Below are positions 1 through 5,197 of a stretch of DNA of 5,197 nt, piece after piece. A model generated the notes under the pieces. That model made no database searches. It was given only the letters and a program-made list of their open reading frames with translations, and was not told the DNA's origin. The translations under genes and the position numbers were made by a program. The DNA comes from Rhodoferax sp. GTDB taxonomy: Bacteria > Pseudomonadota > Gammaproteobacteria > Burkholderiales > Burkholderiaceae_C. Within the stretch, counting starts at the first letter, position 1. Each line of letters starts with the position of its first letter. The DNA lies in assembly GCA_023231075.1 (NCBI GenBank), contig JALNWC010000227.1:1-5197 (forward strand). The letters run 5' to 3'.

Positions 1-1
1 G

Positions 2-142
2 GCATTCAGTGTGATGTTCTTCTTCTTCCCGGCCGGCCTGGTGCTGTACTGGATCACCAACAACGTGCTGTCGATTGCCCAGCAGTGGCTTATCAACACC
101 CGCATGGGCGTGCCGCCGAAGTTTCATTTTCCCAAATTCTGA
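2..142 (+). CDS. yidC: Membrane protein insertase YidC, C-terminal end (partial)
   Basis: This is the 3' end of yidC, 46 codons ending in TGA at 140-142; the start lies left of the window. YidC (Oxa1/Alb3 family) inserts and folds proteins in the inner membrane, alone or with the Sec translocon. What is visible is the last membrane segment, with the family-typical run FFFFPAGLVLYWITNN followed by an ILSIAQQW-like stretch (VLSIAQQWLIN), then a short basic cytoplasmic tail ending PPKFHFPKF. The tail matches that of many betaproteobacterial YidC proteins. The position directly before mnmE agrees with the conserved rpmH-rnpA-yidD-yidC-mnmE order, which supports the call. No terminator follows; a repeat array begins 2 nt after the stop. 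Confidence 0.95.
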   Translation, partial: AFSVMFFFFPAGLVLYWITNNVLSIAQQWLINTRMGVPPKFHFPKF

Positions 143-144
143 GA

Positions 145-219
145 CCTTGTGGGACGGACCGCAGTGACACGAAGTGCACCAGTTCGGTCCCCAACATTTC
201 GTCGGATGTTGGATGTCCA
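145..219. repeat. 75-bp repeat, copy 1 (full)
   Basis: First full unit, beginning 2 nt after the yidC stop codon. Hairpin A spans 156-190: GGACCG (156-161) pairs with CGGTCC (185-190). Inside it, GTG (164-166) pairs with CAC (177-179) and CAC (168-170) pairs with GTG (174-176) around a GAA loop. Hairpin B spans 191-212: CCAACAT (191-197) pairs with ATGTTGG (206-212), with two possible G-U pairs inside. The two hairpins abut with no gap. Confidence 0.9.
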
Positions 220-294
220 CCTTGTGGGACGGACCGCAGTGACACGAAGTGCACCCGTTCGGTCCCCAACATTTCGTCGGATGTTGGATGTCCA
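220..294. repeat. 75-bp repeat, copy 2 (full)
   Basis: Second full unit, identical to copy 1 except for C instead of A at 256, which lies in the unpaired part of hairpin A. Hairpin A is at 231-265 and hairpin B at 266-287. The near identity of copies 1 and 2 indicates recent duplication or homogenisation. Confidence 0.9.
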
Positions 295-352
295 CCTTGT
301 GGGACGGACCGCAGTGACACGAAGTGCACCCGCTCGGTCCCCAACGCTTCGT
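295..352. repeat. 75-bp repeat, copy 3 (truncated, 58 bp)
   Basis: Third unit, cut short at 352. Hairpin A (306-340) is kept intact, with one more loop change (333 C). The left arm of hairpin B is altered (CCAACGC at 341-347) and the right arm is missing, so hairpin B cannot form. The sequence directly after it, AAGGGGG at 353-359, is the likely mnmE ribosome binding site. Confidence 0.85.
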
Positions 353-359
353 AAGGGGG
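353..359 (+). promoter_or_regulatory. Ribosome binding site of mnmE
   Basis: The purine run AAGGGGG lies 7 nt before the GTG at 367 and decides that start. It touches the end of repeat copy 3 and also forms part of a GGGCCC palindrome (357-362), so local structure could affect its accessibility. Confidence 0.65.
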
Positions 360-366
360 CCCTGAC

Positions 367-1773
367 GTGAGCCTGCCACGCCACAGTGACCCGATCGTGG
401 CCATTGCCACAGCGCCGGGTCGTGGCGCGGTGGGCATGGTGCGGGTCAGCGGGCGCGGCCTTGACGAGTTGGTGCTGGCCCTGTGCGGACGCCCACTCAA
501 ACCGCGCGAAGCCACTTACACCCCTTTTCTGGATGCCACCGGCCAGGCCATCGACCATGGTTTGGCGCTTTATTTTGTGGCGCCGCACTCCTTCACCGGC
601 GAAGAGGTGCTGGAGTTGCAAGCCCATGGCGGACCGGTGGTGCTGCAGTTGCTGCTGGCGCGCTGCCTGCAGGCGGCGGCTGAGCCCGGCCCCAGTGGCG
701 CACCCCGTCTGGCGCAGCTGCGCGTGGCGCTGCCGGGCGAGTTTTCCGAGCGCGCTTTTCTCAATGACAAGATCGACCTGGCGCAGGCCGAAGCCATTGC
801 CGACCTGATCGATGCCAGCACCGAGGCCGCCGCACGCAGCGCCAGCCGCTCGCTGGCAGGCGCTTTCTCGCAAGAGATTCACCAATTGCGCGATGCCCTG
901 ATCCATTTGCGCATGCTGGTCGAGGCGACGCTGGATTTCCCCGAGGAAGACATCGACTTTTTACAAAAGGCCGATGCGCAGGGGCAGCTTGACCGGCTGG
1001 AACACAGCCTGGCCCGGGTGATGGCCCGCGCGCAACAGGGCTCGCTGCTGCGCGAAGGCATCAAGGTGGTGATTGCCGGCCAACCCAACGCCGGCAAGTC
1101 GTCGCTGCTCAACGCCCTGGCCGGCGCCGAACTCGCCATCGTCACCGCCATTCCCGGCACCACCCGCGACAAGGTGCAGCAGACCATCCAGATCGAAGGC
1201 GTGCCGGTGCATGTGATTGACACCGCCGGGCTGCGCGAGAGCGAGGACGAGGTCGAAAAAATTGGCATCGAACACGCCTGGGAGGCCATTGCGCAGGCCG
1301 ATGCGGTGCTGTTTCTGCACGATTTGACGCGCATCGACCAAGCCGCCTATCGCGCTGACGATGCGGCGATTGCCCGCGCCATCGCGCAAAAAATCCCACG
1401 GCAGGTGCCGGTGATCGAGGTCTGGAACAAGCGGGACGCCACGGCTGCAGCCGACTTGCCGGAGGGTTTGCAGCTGTCAGCAAAAACCGGCGCCGGGCTC
1501 GATGCCTTGCGCCAGAAACTGCTCCAGGTGGCAGGCTGGCAGTCGGGCTCGGAAGGGGTTTTCATGGCCCGCGAACGGCACGTTCAGGCCTTGCAGCAGA
1601 CCCAAAACCATTTGGGACAGGCACAAATTCACCTGCAAAGCCGGACGCAGGCGCTCGATCTGCTGGCCGAAGAATTGCGGCTGGCGCAAAACGCCCTGGG
1701 TGAGATCACCGGTGAATTCACCTCGGACGATTTGCTTGGCGTGATTTTTTCAAGTTTTTGTATCGGCAAATAG
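367..1773 (+). CDS. mnmE: tRNA uridine-5-carboxymethylaminomethyl(34) synthesis GTPase MnmE
   Basis: MnmE (TrmE) acts with MnmG to put the (carboxymethyl)aminomethyl group on C5 of the wobble uridine of several tRNAs, using methylene-tetrahydrofolate, FAD/NADH and GTP in the cytoplasm. The protein is 468 aa, close to the 454 aa of the E. coli enzyme. The N-terminal folate-binding, dimerising domain covers about residues 1-125 (PIVAIATAPGRGAVGMVRVSG near the start). A helical domain follows, with the G domain inserted from about 231 to 385. The G motifs are all present: G1 GQPNAGKSS (238-246), G2 TTRD (265-268), G3 DTAG (285-288) and G4 NKRD (354-357). E297 probably matches the catalytic Glu282 of E. 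coli. The C terminus ends in the invariant CIGK (465-468), whose Cys is needed for modification. The GTG start is supported by the RBS at 353-359 and by the conserved N terminus. The last 24 bp overlap the convergent ATPase gene. Confidence 0.98.
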   Translation: MSLPRHSDPIVAIATAPGRGAVGMVRVSGRGLDELVLALCGRPLKPREATYTPFLDATGQAIDHGLALYFVAPHSFTGEEVLELQAHGGPVVLQLLLARCLQAAAEPGPSGAPRLAQLRVALPGEFSERAFLNDKIDLAQAEAIADLIDASTEAAARSASRSLAGAFSQEIHQLRDALIHLRMLVEATLDFPEEDIDFLQKADAQGQLDRLEHSLARVMARAQQGSLLREGIKVVIAGQPNAGKSSLLNALAGAELAIVTAIPGTTRDKVQQTIQIEGVPVHVIDTAGLRESEDEVEKIGIEHAWEAIAQADAVLFLHDLTRIDQAAYRADDAAIARAIAQKIPRQVPVIEVWNKRDATAAADLPEGLQLSAKTGAGLDALRQKLLQVAGWQSGSEGVFMARERHVQALQQTQNHLGQAQIHLQSRTQALDLLAEELRLAQNALGEITGEFTSDDLLGVIFSSFCIGK

Positions 1774-2565
1774 GCTGGCCGACGGGCGCATTGACGCGTC
1801 CAGCAGGGCGCTGGCACGGCGGCCACGCTCACCCAGGAAAAATTCCTTGATGAACGGGTGCGGCTGCGCCATCACTTCGGCGGCGCTGCCGCTGGCCACA
1901 ATGTGCCGGTCGGCCACCACGGCGATGCGCGTGCTCAACTCCAGCAGCGTGTCGAGGTCGTGCGTGACCATGACCACGGTCAACCCCAGCTCCTGGTGCA
2001 GCGACTGCAACAAGGCACAAAATTCGTCGGCGCTGCCGGGGTCGAGGCCGGCGGTGGGCTCATCGAGCAAGAGCAGCGGCGGGTCCATGATCAGGGCGCG
2101 CGCCAAGGCCGCCCGTTTGATCATGCCGCCAGACAAGTCGGCAGGCATCTTGTGCGCGGCCGACGGGTTCAAGCCGACCATGCGCAGCTTGACCATGGCC
2201 ACATCCAGGATCAGGTCGTGGGGCAGGGTTTTGAGTTCGCGCAGGGCAAAGGCAATGTTGTCGAGCACGCTGAAGGCCGAGAACAGGGCGCCGTGCTGAA
2301 ACAGCATGCCGACCCGGCTGGCCGCACCCTCGCGTCCCATGTCGGCCGCGGCTTCGCCCAGCACCGTCACGCGGCCGCGCGCCGGCACCTCCAGCCCCAG
2401 CATCTGGCGCAGCAGCACGGTTTTGCCGCTGCCGGAGCCGCCCACGATCGACACCAGTTCGCCGGCCTCGATGCGCAGGTTCAGGTCCTGGTGGATCACC
2501 ACGTCGCGCCCGGCCTCGTGAAATACCGACCACAATTTGTCAATGTCGACCACGGGCAGGTTCAT
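1750..2565 (-). CDS. MlaF-like ABC transporter ATP-binding protein
   Basis: A 271-aa ABC ATPase that would drive the neighbouring MlaE-type permease, most likely for phospholipids or another lipid moved between the inner and outer membranes. Motifs in order: Walker A GGSGSGKT (42-49), Q-loop Q90, ABC signature LSGGM (144-148), Walker B LLLLDEP with catalytic E169, D-loop GLDP (173-176) and switch H202 (VTHD). The LSGGMIKRAALARAL form and the length fit the MlaF/Ttg2A branch. The ATG at 2565 is chosen because it overlaps the permease stop as ATGA, which suggests translational coupling; the open frame extends upstream to 2754 but only inside the permease gene. The C terminus carries about 30 residues past the usual ATPase core (GERGRRASALLDASMRPS...). 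It ends inside the last codons of mnmE on the other strand. No MCE (mlaD-type) gene follows, so it may be a paralogue of the main Mla system. The symbol is left blank for that reason. Confidence 0.93.
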   Translation of the reverse strand: MNLPVVDIDKLWSVFHEAGRDVVIHQDLNLRIEAGELVSIVGGSGSGKTVLLRQMLGLEVPARGRVTVLGEAAADMGREGAASRVGMLFQHGALFSAFSVLDNIAFALRELKTLPHDLILDVAMVKLRMVGLNPSAAHKMPADLSGGMIKRAALARALIMDPPLLLLDEPTAGLDPGSADEFCALLQSLHQELGLTVVMVTHDLDTLLELSTRIAVVADRHIVASGSAAEVMAQPHPFIKEFFLGERGRRASALLDASMRPSASLFADTKT

Positions 2566-3713
2566 AGACCGACATTCTTGAAAACAACCGCAAACACCGC
2601 ATCCACCAGCAGCACCACCGTGATGGCGGTGACCACCGAGGCGGTGGTGCCCTGCCCCAGGCTCTCGGTGTTGGGCTTGACGCGCAAGCCGTAGTGGCAG
2701 CCGATCAGCGCGATCGACAAACCAAACACCATCGACTTGCCCAGCGCCAGCCACAGGTTGCTGATGGCCACGGCACGCGGCAAGGCGGCAAAGAAATACG
2801 TCGGCGTGACGCCCAGCACCACGTCGGCCGCCAGCATGCCACCGAGCAGCGCGGCCAGCGTGGTCCAGACGCTGATGAGGGGCATGGCGATGGCCATCGC
2901 GATGGCGCGCGGCAGCACCAGCCGGTAGCCCCGGGGGATGCCCATGACGCGCATGGCGTCGAGCTCTTCGGTGACCCGCATCACGCCAATCTGCGCCGTG
3001 ATGGCCGACCCCGAACGCCCGGCAATCAAAATCGCCGCCAGCATGGGGCCGAGCTCACGAATGATCGACAGCCCCAGAATATTGACAATGAAGGTGTCGG
3101 CGCCAAACAGGCGCAGCTGGCGTGACATCAGGTAGGCCAGCACCACGCCAATGGTAAAACCGACCAGCGCCGTCACCGGCAGCGCCCTGGCCCCGATCCG
3201 GAACAGGTGGCCCGAGACGTCGCGCCACGGCCCGCGTTGTGGGGCGCGCAGCAGCGCCACCACATCGAGCAGCAACTGGCCCACCAGCGCCAACATGCCC
3301 ACCAGGTGATCCCACAACTTCCAGAGCTGCTCGCCCAGCCGTAGAAAGAGCTGCCACGGCGTACGGCGCGCCGGTTTGACCGCCGGTGCCGTAAAACGCG
3401 CCACCCGCTCCAGCATGGCGCGCTGGCCTGGCTGCCATTGCAGTTGCGCCGGCCACTGGTGCCCCCAGCTGTTCCACAGCAGCTGGGCCCCGGTGTGGTC
3501 AAGCCGGGTGATGGCGCGCAAATCCCAACGCACGGCGCCCCGTGTGGCCAGATCAGCCAAAGCCTGGCTGATGCGACGCCAGGCGGACGGCTCAGCCAGC
3601 CGAGCCGCGCTCCAGCTGCCGCCCAGCACCACACCGGGCGCACCATCGGGGGCGGTTTGCAGGGTCAGCGTGGGGACGGCGGCGGGCATGGTTGAGGGCG
3701 ATGTGTCCGGCAT
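2562..3713 (-). CDS. STAS-MlaE fusion: lipid ABC transporter permease
   Basis: A 383-aa inner-membrane permease of the MlaE family with a cytoplasmic STAS domain at its N terminus. Residues about 15-107 look like a degenerate STAS domain, with the LDHTGAQLL motif (71-79) matching the D-x-(S/T)-G region of MlaB and anti-sigma-factor antagonists. An amphipathic, Trp-rich stretch follows (120-155), then the MlaE domain (about 165-383) with hydrophobic segments near 178-196, 205-232, 268-301, 314-338 and 356-378. The conserved coupling region is RELGPMLAAILIAGRSGSA (219-237) followed by ITAQIGVMRVTEELDAMRV. In E. coli MlaB and MlaE are separate proteins; here they are fused, as in many other proteobacterial homologues. 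The start is uncertain. ATG at 3713 gives a sensible STAS N terminus, but no clear RBS is seen. ATG at 3764 (17 codons earlier) and at 3689 (8 codons later) are alternatives. It is the first gene of the operon with the ATPase. Confidence 0.93.
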   Translation of the reverse strand: MPDTSPSTMPAAVPTLTLQTAPDGAPGVVLGGSWSAARLAEPSAWRRISQALADLATRGAVRWDLRAITRLDHTGAQLLWNSWGHQWPAQLQWQPGQRAMLERVARFTAPAVKPARRTPWQLFLRLGEQLWKLWDHLVGMLALVGQLLLDVVALLRAPQRGPWRDVSGHLFRIGARALPVTALVGFTIGVVLAYLMSRQLRLFGADTFIVNILGLSIIRELGPMLAAILIAGRSGSAITAQIGVMRVTEELDAMRVMGIPRGYRLVLPRAIAMAIAMPLISVWTTLAALLGGMLAADVVLGVTPTYFFAALPRAVAISNLWLALGKSMVFGLSIALIGCHYGLRVKPNTESLGQGTTASVVTAITVVLLVDAVFAVVFKNVGL

Positions 3714-3833
3714 GTTAACGTCAAGCCGATGGCTCACGCTTTTTTTCGAGGCGGTCCGCGCCATGCGGCAAAATGGCGGCACAGACACGGCGTGAACCAC
3801 GCGATGCGCAAGAACAATCGAGAGACCTTCGCC
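3714..3833. promoter_or_regulatory. Divergent intergenic region between the permease operon and the GMC oxidoreductase
   Basis: This 120-bp gap must hold the promoters of both divergent transcription units unless they start further upstream. I could not pick out convincing -35/-10 pairs on either strand. Visible items are a T-run (TTTTTTT near 3750) and the partly symmetric GCCATGCGGCAAAATGGCGGC at 3760-3780, with arms GCCAT and ATGGC. The latter could be an operator, but there is no independent support. If the permease starts at 3764, the gap shrinks to 69 bp. Confidence 0.35.
3820..3824 (+). promoter_or_regulatory. Probable ribosome binding site of the GMC oxidoreductase gene
   Basis: GAGAG lies 9 nt before the ATG at 3834. 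It favours that start over the in-frame ATG at 3804, which would add ten polar residues before the family-typical N terminus. Confidence 0.5.
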
Positions 3834-5197
3834 ATGAGTACCCCTTTTGACTACATCATCATCGGCGCAGGCACCGCCGGCTGCCTGCTGGCCAACCGCC
3901 TGTCGCGTGACCCCGCCAAGCGCGTGTTGCTGATCGAGGCGGGTCGCGCCGACCACTACCACTGGATTCACATTCCGGTGGGCTACCTGTACTGCATTGG
4001 CAACCCGCGTACCGACTGGTTGTACCAGACCGAGCCCGATGCCGGCCTGAACGGGCGCCGCCTGCGCTACCCGCGCGGCAAGGTACTGGGTGGCTGCAGC
4101 AGCATCAACGGCATGATTTACATGCGCGGCCAGGCGCGCGACTACGACCGGTGGGCCCAGCTCACCGGCGACGAGGCGTGGAGCTGGCACCACAGCCTGC
4201 CCGACTTCATGGCCCACGAAAGCCATTACCGGCTTGATGGCTTGCCAGCCAGTCAAACCCCGGACAAGCTGAACCAGTTCAAGCAGTTTCACGGTGCGGG
4301 CGGCGAGTGGCGGGTCGAAAAACAGCGCCTGCGCTGGGACCTGCTCGACGCCTTTGCCCAGGCCGCACAACAAGCCGGCATTCCTGCAACCGACGACTTC
4401 AATCAAGGCGACAACGAAGGGGTGGGCTATTTTGAGGTCAACCAGCGCAGCGGCTGGCGCTGGAACACCGCCAAGGCCTTTTTGCGCCCCACCTGCATGA
4501 GCCGCCCCAACTTCACGCTCTGGACCTCGTCCCAGGTGGTCAAACTCAACATCGAAGCGCAGGCCAACGGCCAATTGCGCTGCACCGGTGTCGAGGTGCA
4601 GACACCCAGCGGCCGGGTCACGGCACAAACTTCAGGCGAGGTCGTTCTGAGCGCCGGCAGCCTGGGTTCGCCGCAGATCTTGCAGCTCTCCGGCATCGGC
4701 CCGGCCGGGCTGTTGCAGCAACACGGCGTCAAGGTGGTGCATGACGCGCCCGGCGTCGGGGCCAACCTGCAGGACCATCTGCAGATTCGCTCGGTGTACA
4801 GGGTGCAGGACGTCAAAACCCTCAACACGCAAGCCGATTCGCTCTGGGGCAAGGCCATGATCGGTCTCGAATATGCGCTCAAGCGCAGCGGCCCGATGAG
4901 CATGGCGCCAAGCCAGTTGGGCGCTTTCACCCGCAGTGATGCCCGTCAGCCTTACCCCAACGTCGAATTCCACGTGCAACCGCTGAGCCTGGAGGCCTTT
5001 GGCGAGCCCTTGCACAGCTTCCCGGCGTTTACCGCCAGCGTTTGCAACCTCAACCCCGGCAGCCGGGGCAGCGTGCAGATCAAGTCACCCGACTTCACGG
5101 CAGCCCCCGCCATCGCGCCCAACTACCTGAGCACCGAGATGGATCGCAAGGTGGCGGCTGATTCGCTGCGCCTGACCCGCACCATCGTGGCGCAACC
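3834..5197 (+). CDS. GMC-family FAD-dependent oxidoreductase (choline/alcohol dehydrogenase-like), 3' end outside window
   Basis: The first 454 codons of a glucose-methanol-choline oxidoreductase, a family usually about 530-560 aa in bacteria. These flavoenzymes oxidise an alcohol to an aldehyde or ketone and pass electrons to a quinone, a cytochrome or oxygen. The N terminus FDYIIIGAGTAGCLLANRL holds the FAD-binding GxGxxG (11-16), and E35 in LLIEAG would bind the adenosine ribose. GMC signature 1 is at 81-107 (RGKVLGGCSSINGMIYMRGQ, then ARDYDRW). Signature 2 is at 275-289 (GSLGSPQILQLSGIG). Both are intact and there is no frameshift. The C-terminal catalytic His region lies beyond the window, so activity cannot be judged. 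No signal peptide is seen, so a cytoplasmic or membrane-associated enzyme is likely. It resembles BetA/AlkJ-type proteins, but the substrate cannot be assigned and no symbol is given. It is divergent from the permease operon. Confidence 0.95.
   Translation, partial: MSTPFDYIIIGAGTAGCLLANRLSRDPAKRVLLIEAGRADHYHWIHIPVGYLYCIGNPRTDWLYQTEPDAGLNGRRLRYPRGKVLGGCSSINGMIYMRGQARDYDRWAQLTGDEAWSWHHSLPDFMAHESHYRLDGLPASQTPDKLNQFKQFHGAGGEWRVEKQRLRWDLLDAFAQAAQQAGIPATDDFNQGDNEGVGYFEVNQRSGWRWNTAKAFLRPTCMSRPNFTLWTSSQVVKLNIEAQANGQLRCTGVEVQTPSGRVTAQTSGEVVLSAGSLGSPQILQLSGIGPAGLLQQHGVKVVHDAPGVGANLQDHLQIRSVYRVQDVKTLNTQADSLWGKAMIGLEYALKRSGPMSMAPSQLGAFTRSDARQPYPNVEFHVQPLSLEAFGEPLHSFPAFTASVCNLNPGSRGSVQIKSPDFTAAPAIAPNYLSTEMDRKVAADSLRLTRTIVAQ

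Larger units (their letters stand above)
145..352. repeat. Array of 75-bp direct tandem repeats (2.8 copies) between yidC and mnmE
   Basis: Three head-to-tail copies of a 75-bp unit begin at 145, 220 and 295, each starting CCTTGTGGGACGGACCG. Copies 1 and 2 are full length and differ at one base (181 A versus 256 C). Copy 3 keeps 58 bp, with three differences from copy 2 (333, 346, 347), and ends at 352. There are no spacers between units. The array fills nearly all of the 224-nt gap between the yidC stop and the mnmE start. Each full unit holds two inverted repeats, so the array is best described as a structured intergenic repeat of the REP/BIME kind, though I cannot tie it to a named family. 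It has no T-tracts, so the hairpins do not look like intrinsic terminators. It might stabilise or process the yidC-mnmE transcript; that is inference. Confidence 0.95.

Noticed and set aside
145..352. The repeat array as a CRISPR
   Set aside because: Units are contiguous with no variable spacers, the period is 75 bp, and no cas genes are present.
145..352. Hairpins of the array as intrinsic terminators of yidC
   Set aside because: No T-tract follows any of the hairpins.
93..906. Minus-strand open frames of 140 and 260 aa across the repeats and the start of mnmE
   Set aside because: They are open because the repeat length is a multiple of 3 and the DNA is GC-rich; they are antisense to yidC and mnmE and show no family features.
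1743..1760. The T-rich stretch at the end of mnmE as a terminator
   Set aside because: No stem precedes the T-runs, and they encode the conserved FSSFCIGK end of MnmE.
1858..2694. A 278-aa + strand open frame opposite the ATPase gene
   Set aside because: Its His/Gln-rich composition is typical of an antisense reading of a GC-rich gene; the ATPase motifs on the - strand are complete.
2566..2754. The 63-codon N-terminal extension of the ATPase frame
   Set aside because: It lies inside the permease coding region in another frame, and ATPase homology begins at the ATG at 2565.
3714..4628. The 305-codon upstream extension of the permease frame on the - strand (688-aa open frame)
   Set aside because: It is antisense to the GMC oxidoreductase, whose two signatures and FAD motif are intact on the + strand; the extension shows no recognisable domain.
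4427..5015. Minus-strand open frames of 167 and 127 aa within the GMC gene
   Set aside because: They are antisense shadows of a clearly coding GMC frame with no RBS or domain of their own.

Overview
The window is GC-rich bacterial chromosome with tightly packed genes. It most likely comes from a betaproteobacterium of the order Burkholderiales, probably family Comamonadaceae (Rhodoferax/Polaromonas-like). That placement rests on the yidC-mnmE gene order, the codon use and the style of the encoded proteins. No database search was possible, so it is an inference.

Layout, left to right. (1) 2-142, + strand: the last 46 codons of yidC, the inner-membrane protein insertase. (2) 145-352: an array of 75-bp direct repeats, two full copies and a truncated third, filling almost all of the gap between yidC and mnmE. 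Each full copy can fold into two consecutive hairpins. (3) 367-1773, + strand: complete mnmE (468 aa, GTG start), the tRNA wobble-uridine modification GTPase. (4) 1750-2565 and 2562-3713, - strand: a two-gene operon for a lipid-type ABC transporter, an MlaF-like ATPase (271 aa) and a permease with an N-terminal STAS domain fused to an MlaE domain (383 aa). The two genes overlap by 4 bases (ATGA). The ATPase gene also overlaps the end of mnmE tail to tail by 24 bp. (5) 3714-3833: a 120-bp divergent intergenic region. (6) 3834-5197, + strand: the first 454 codons of a GMC-family FAD oxidoreductase that runs off the window.

How the parts relate. yidC-mnmE is the conserved end of the rpmH-rnpA-yidD-yidC-mnmE block, here interrupted by the repeat array. 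The permease and ATPase would form the membrane core and motor of an Mla-type phospholipid transporter. No MCE substrate-binding gene (MlaD type) or auxiliary lipoprotein follows them, because the operon ends against mnmE. The GMC enzyme is divergently transcribed and its substrate cannot be told from the sequence.

The least ordinary thing here is the structured repeat array. It starts 2 nt after the yidC stop and ends at the mnmE ribosome binding site. The few differences between copies in the first hairpin all fall in its predicted internal loop. I see no CRISPR, tRNA, rRNA, insertion sequence or defence system.
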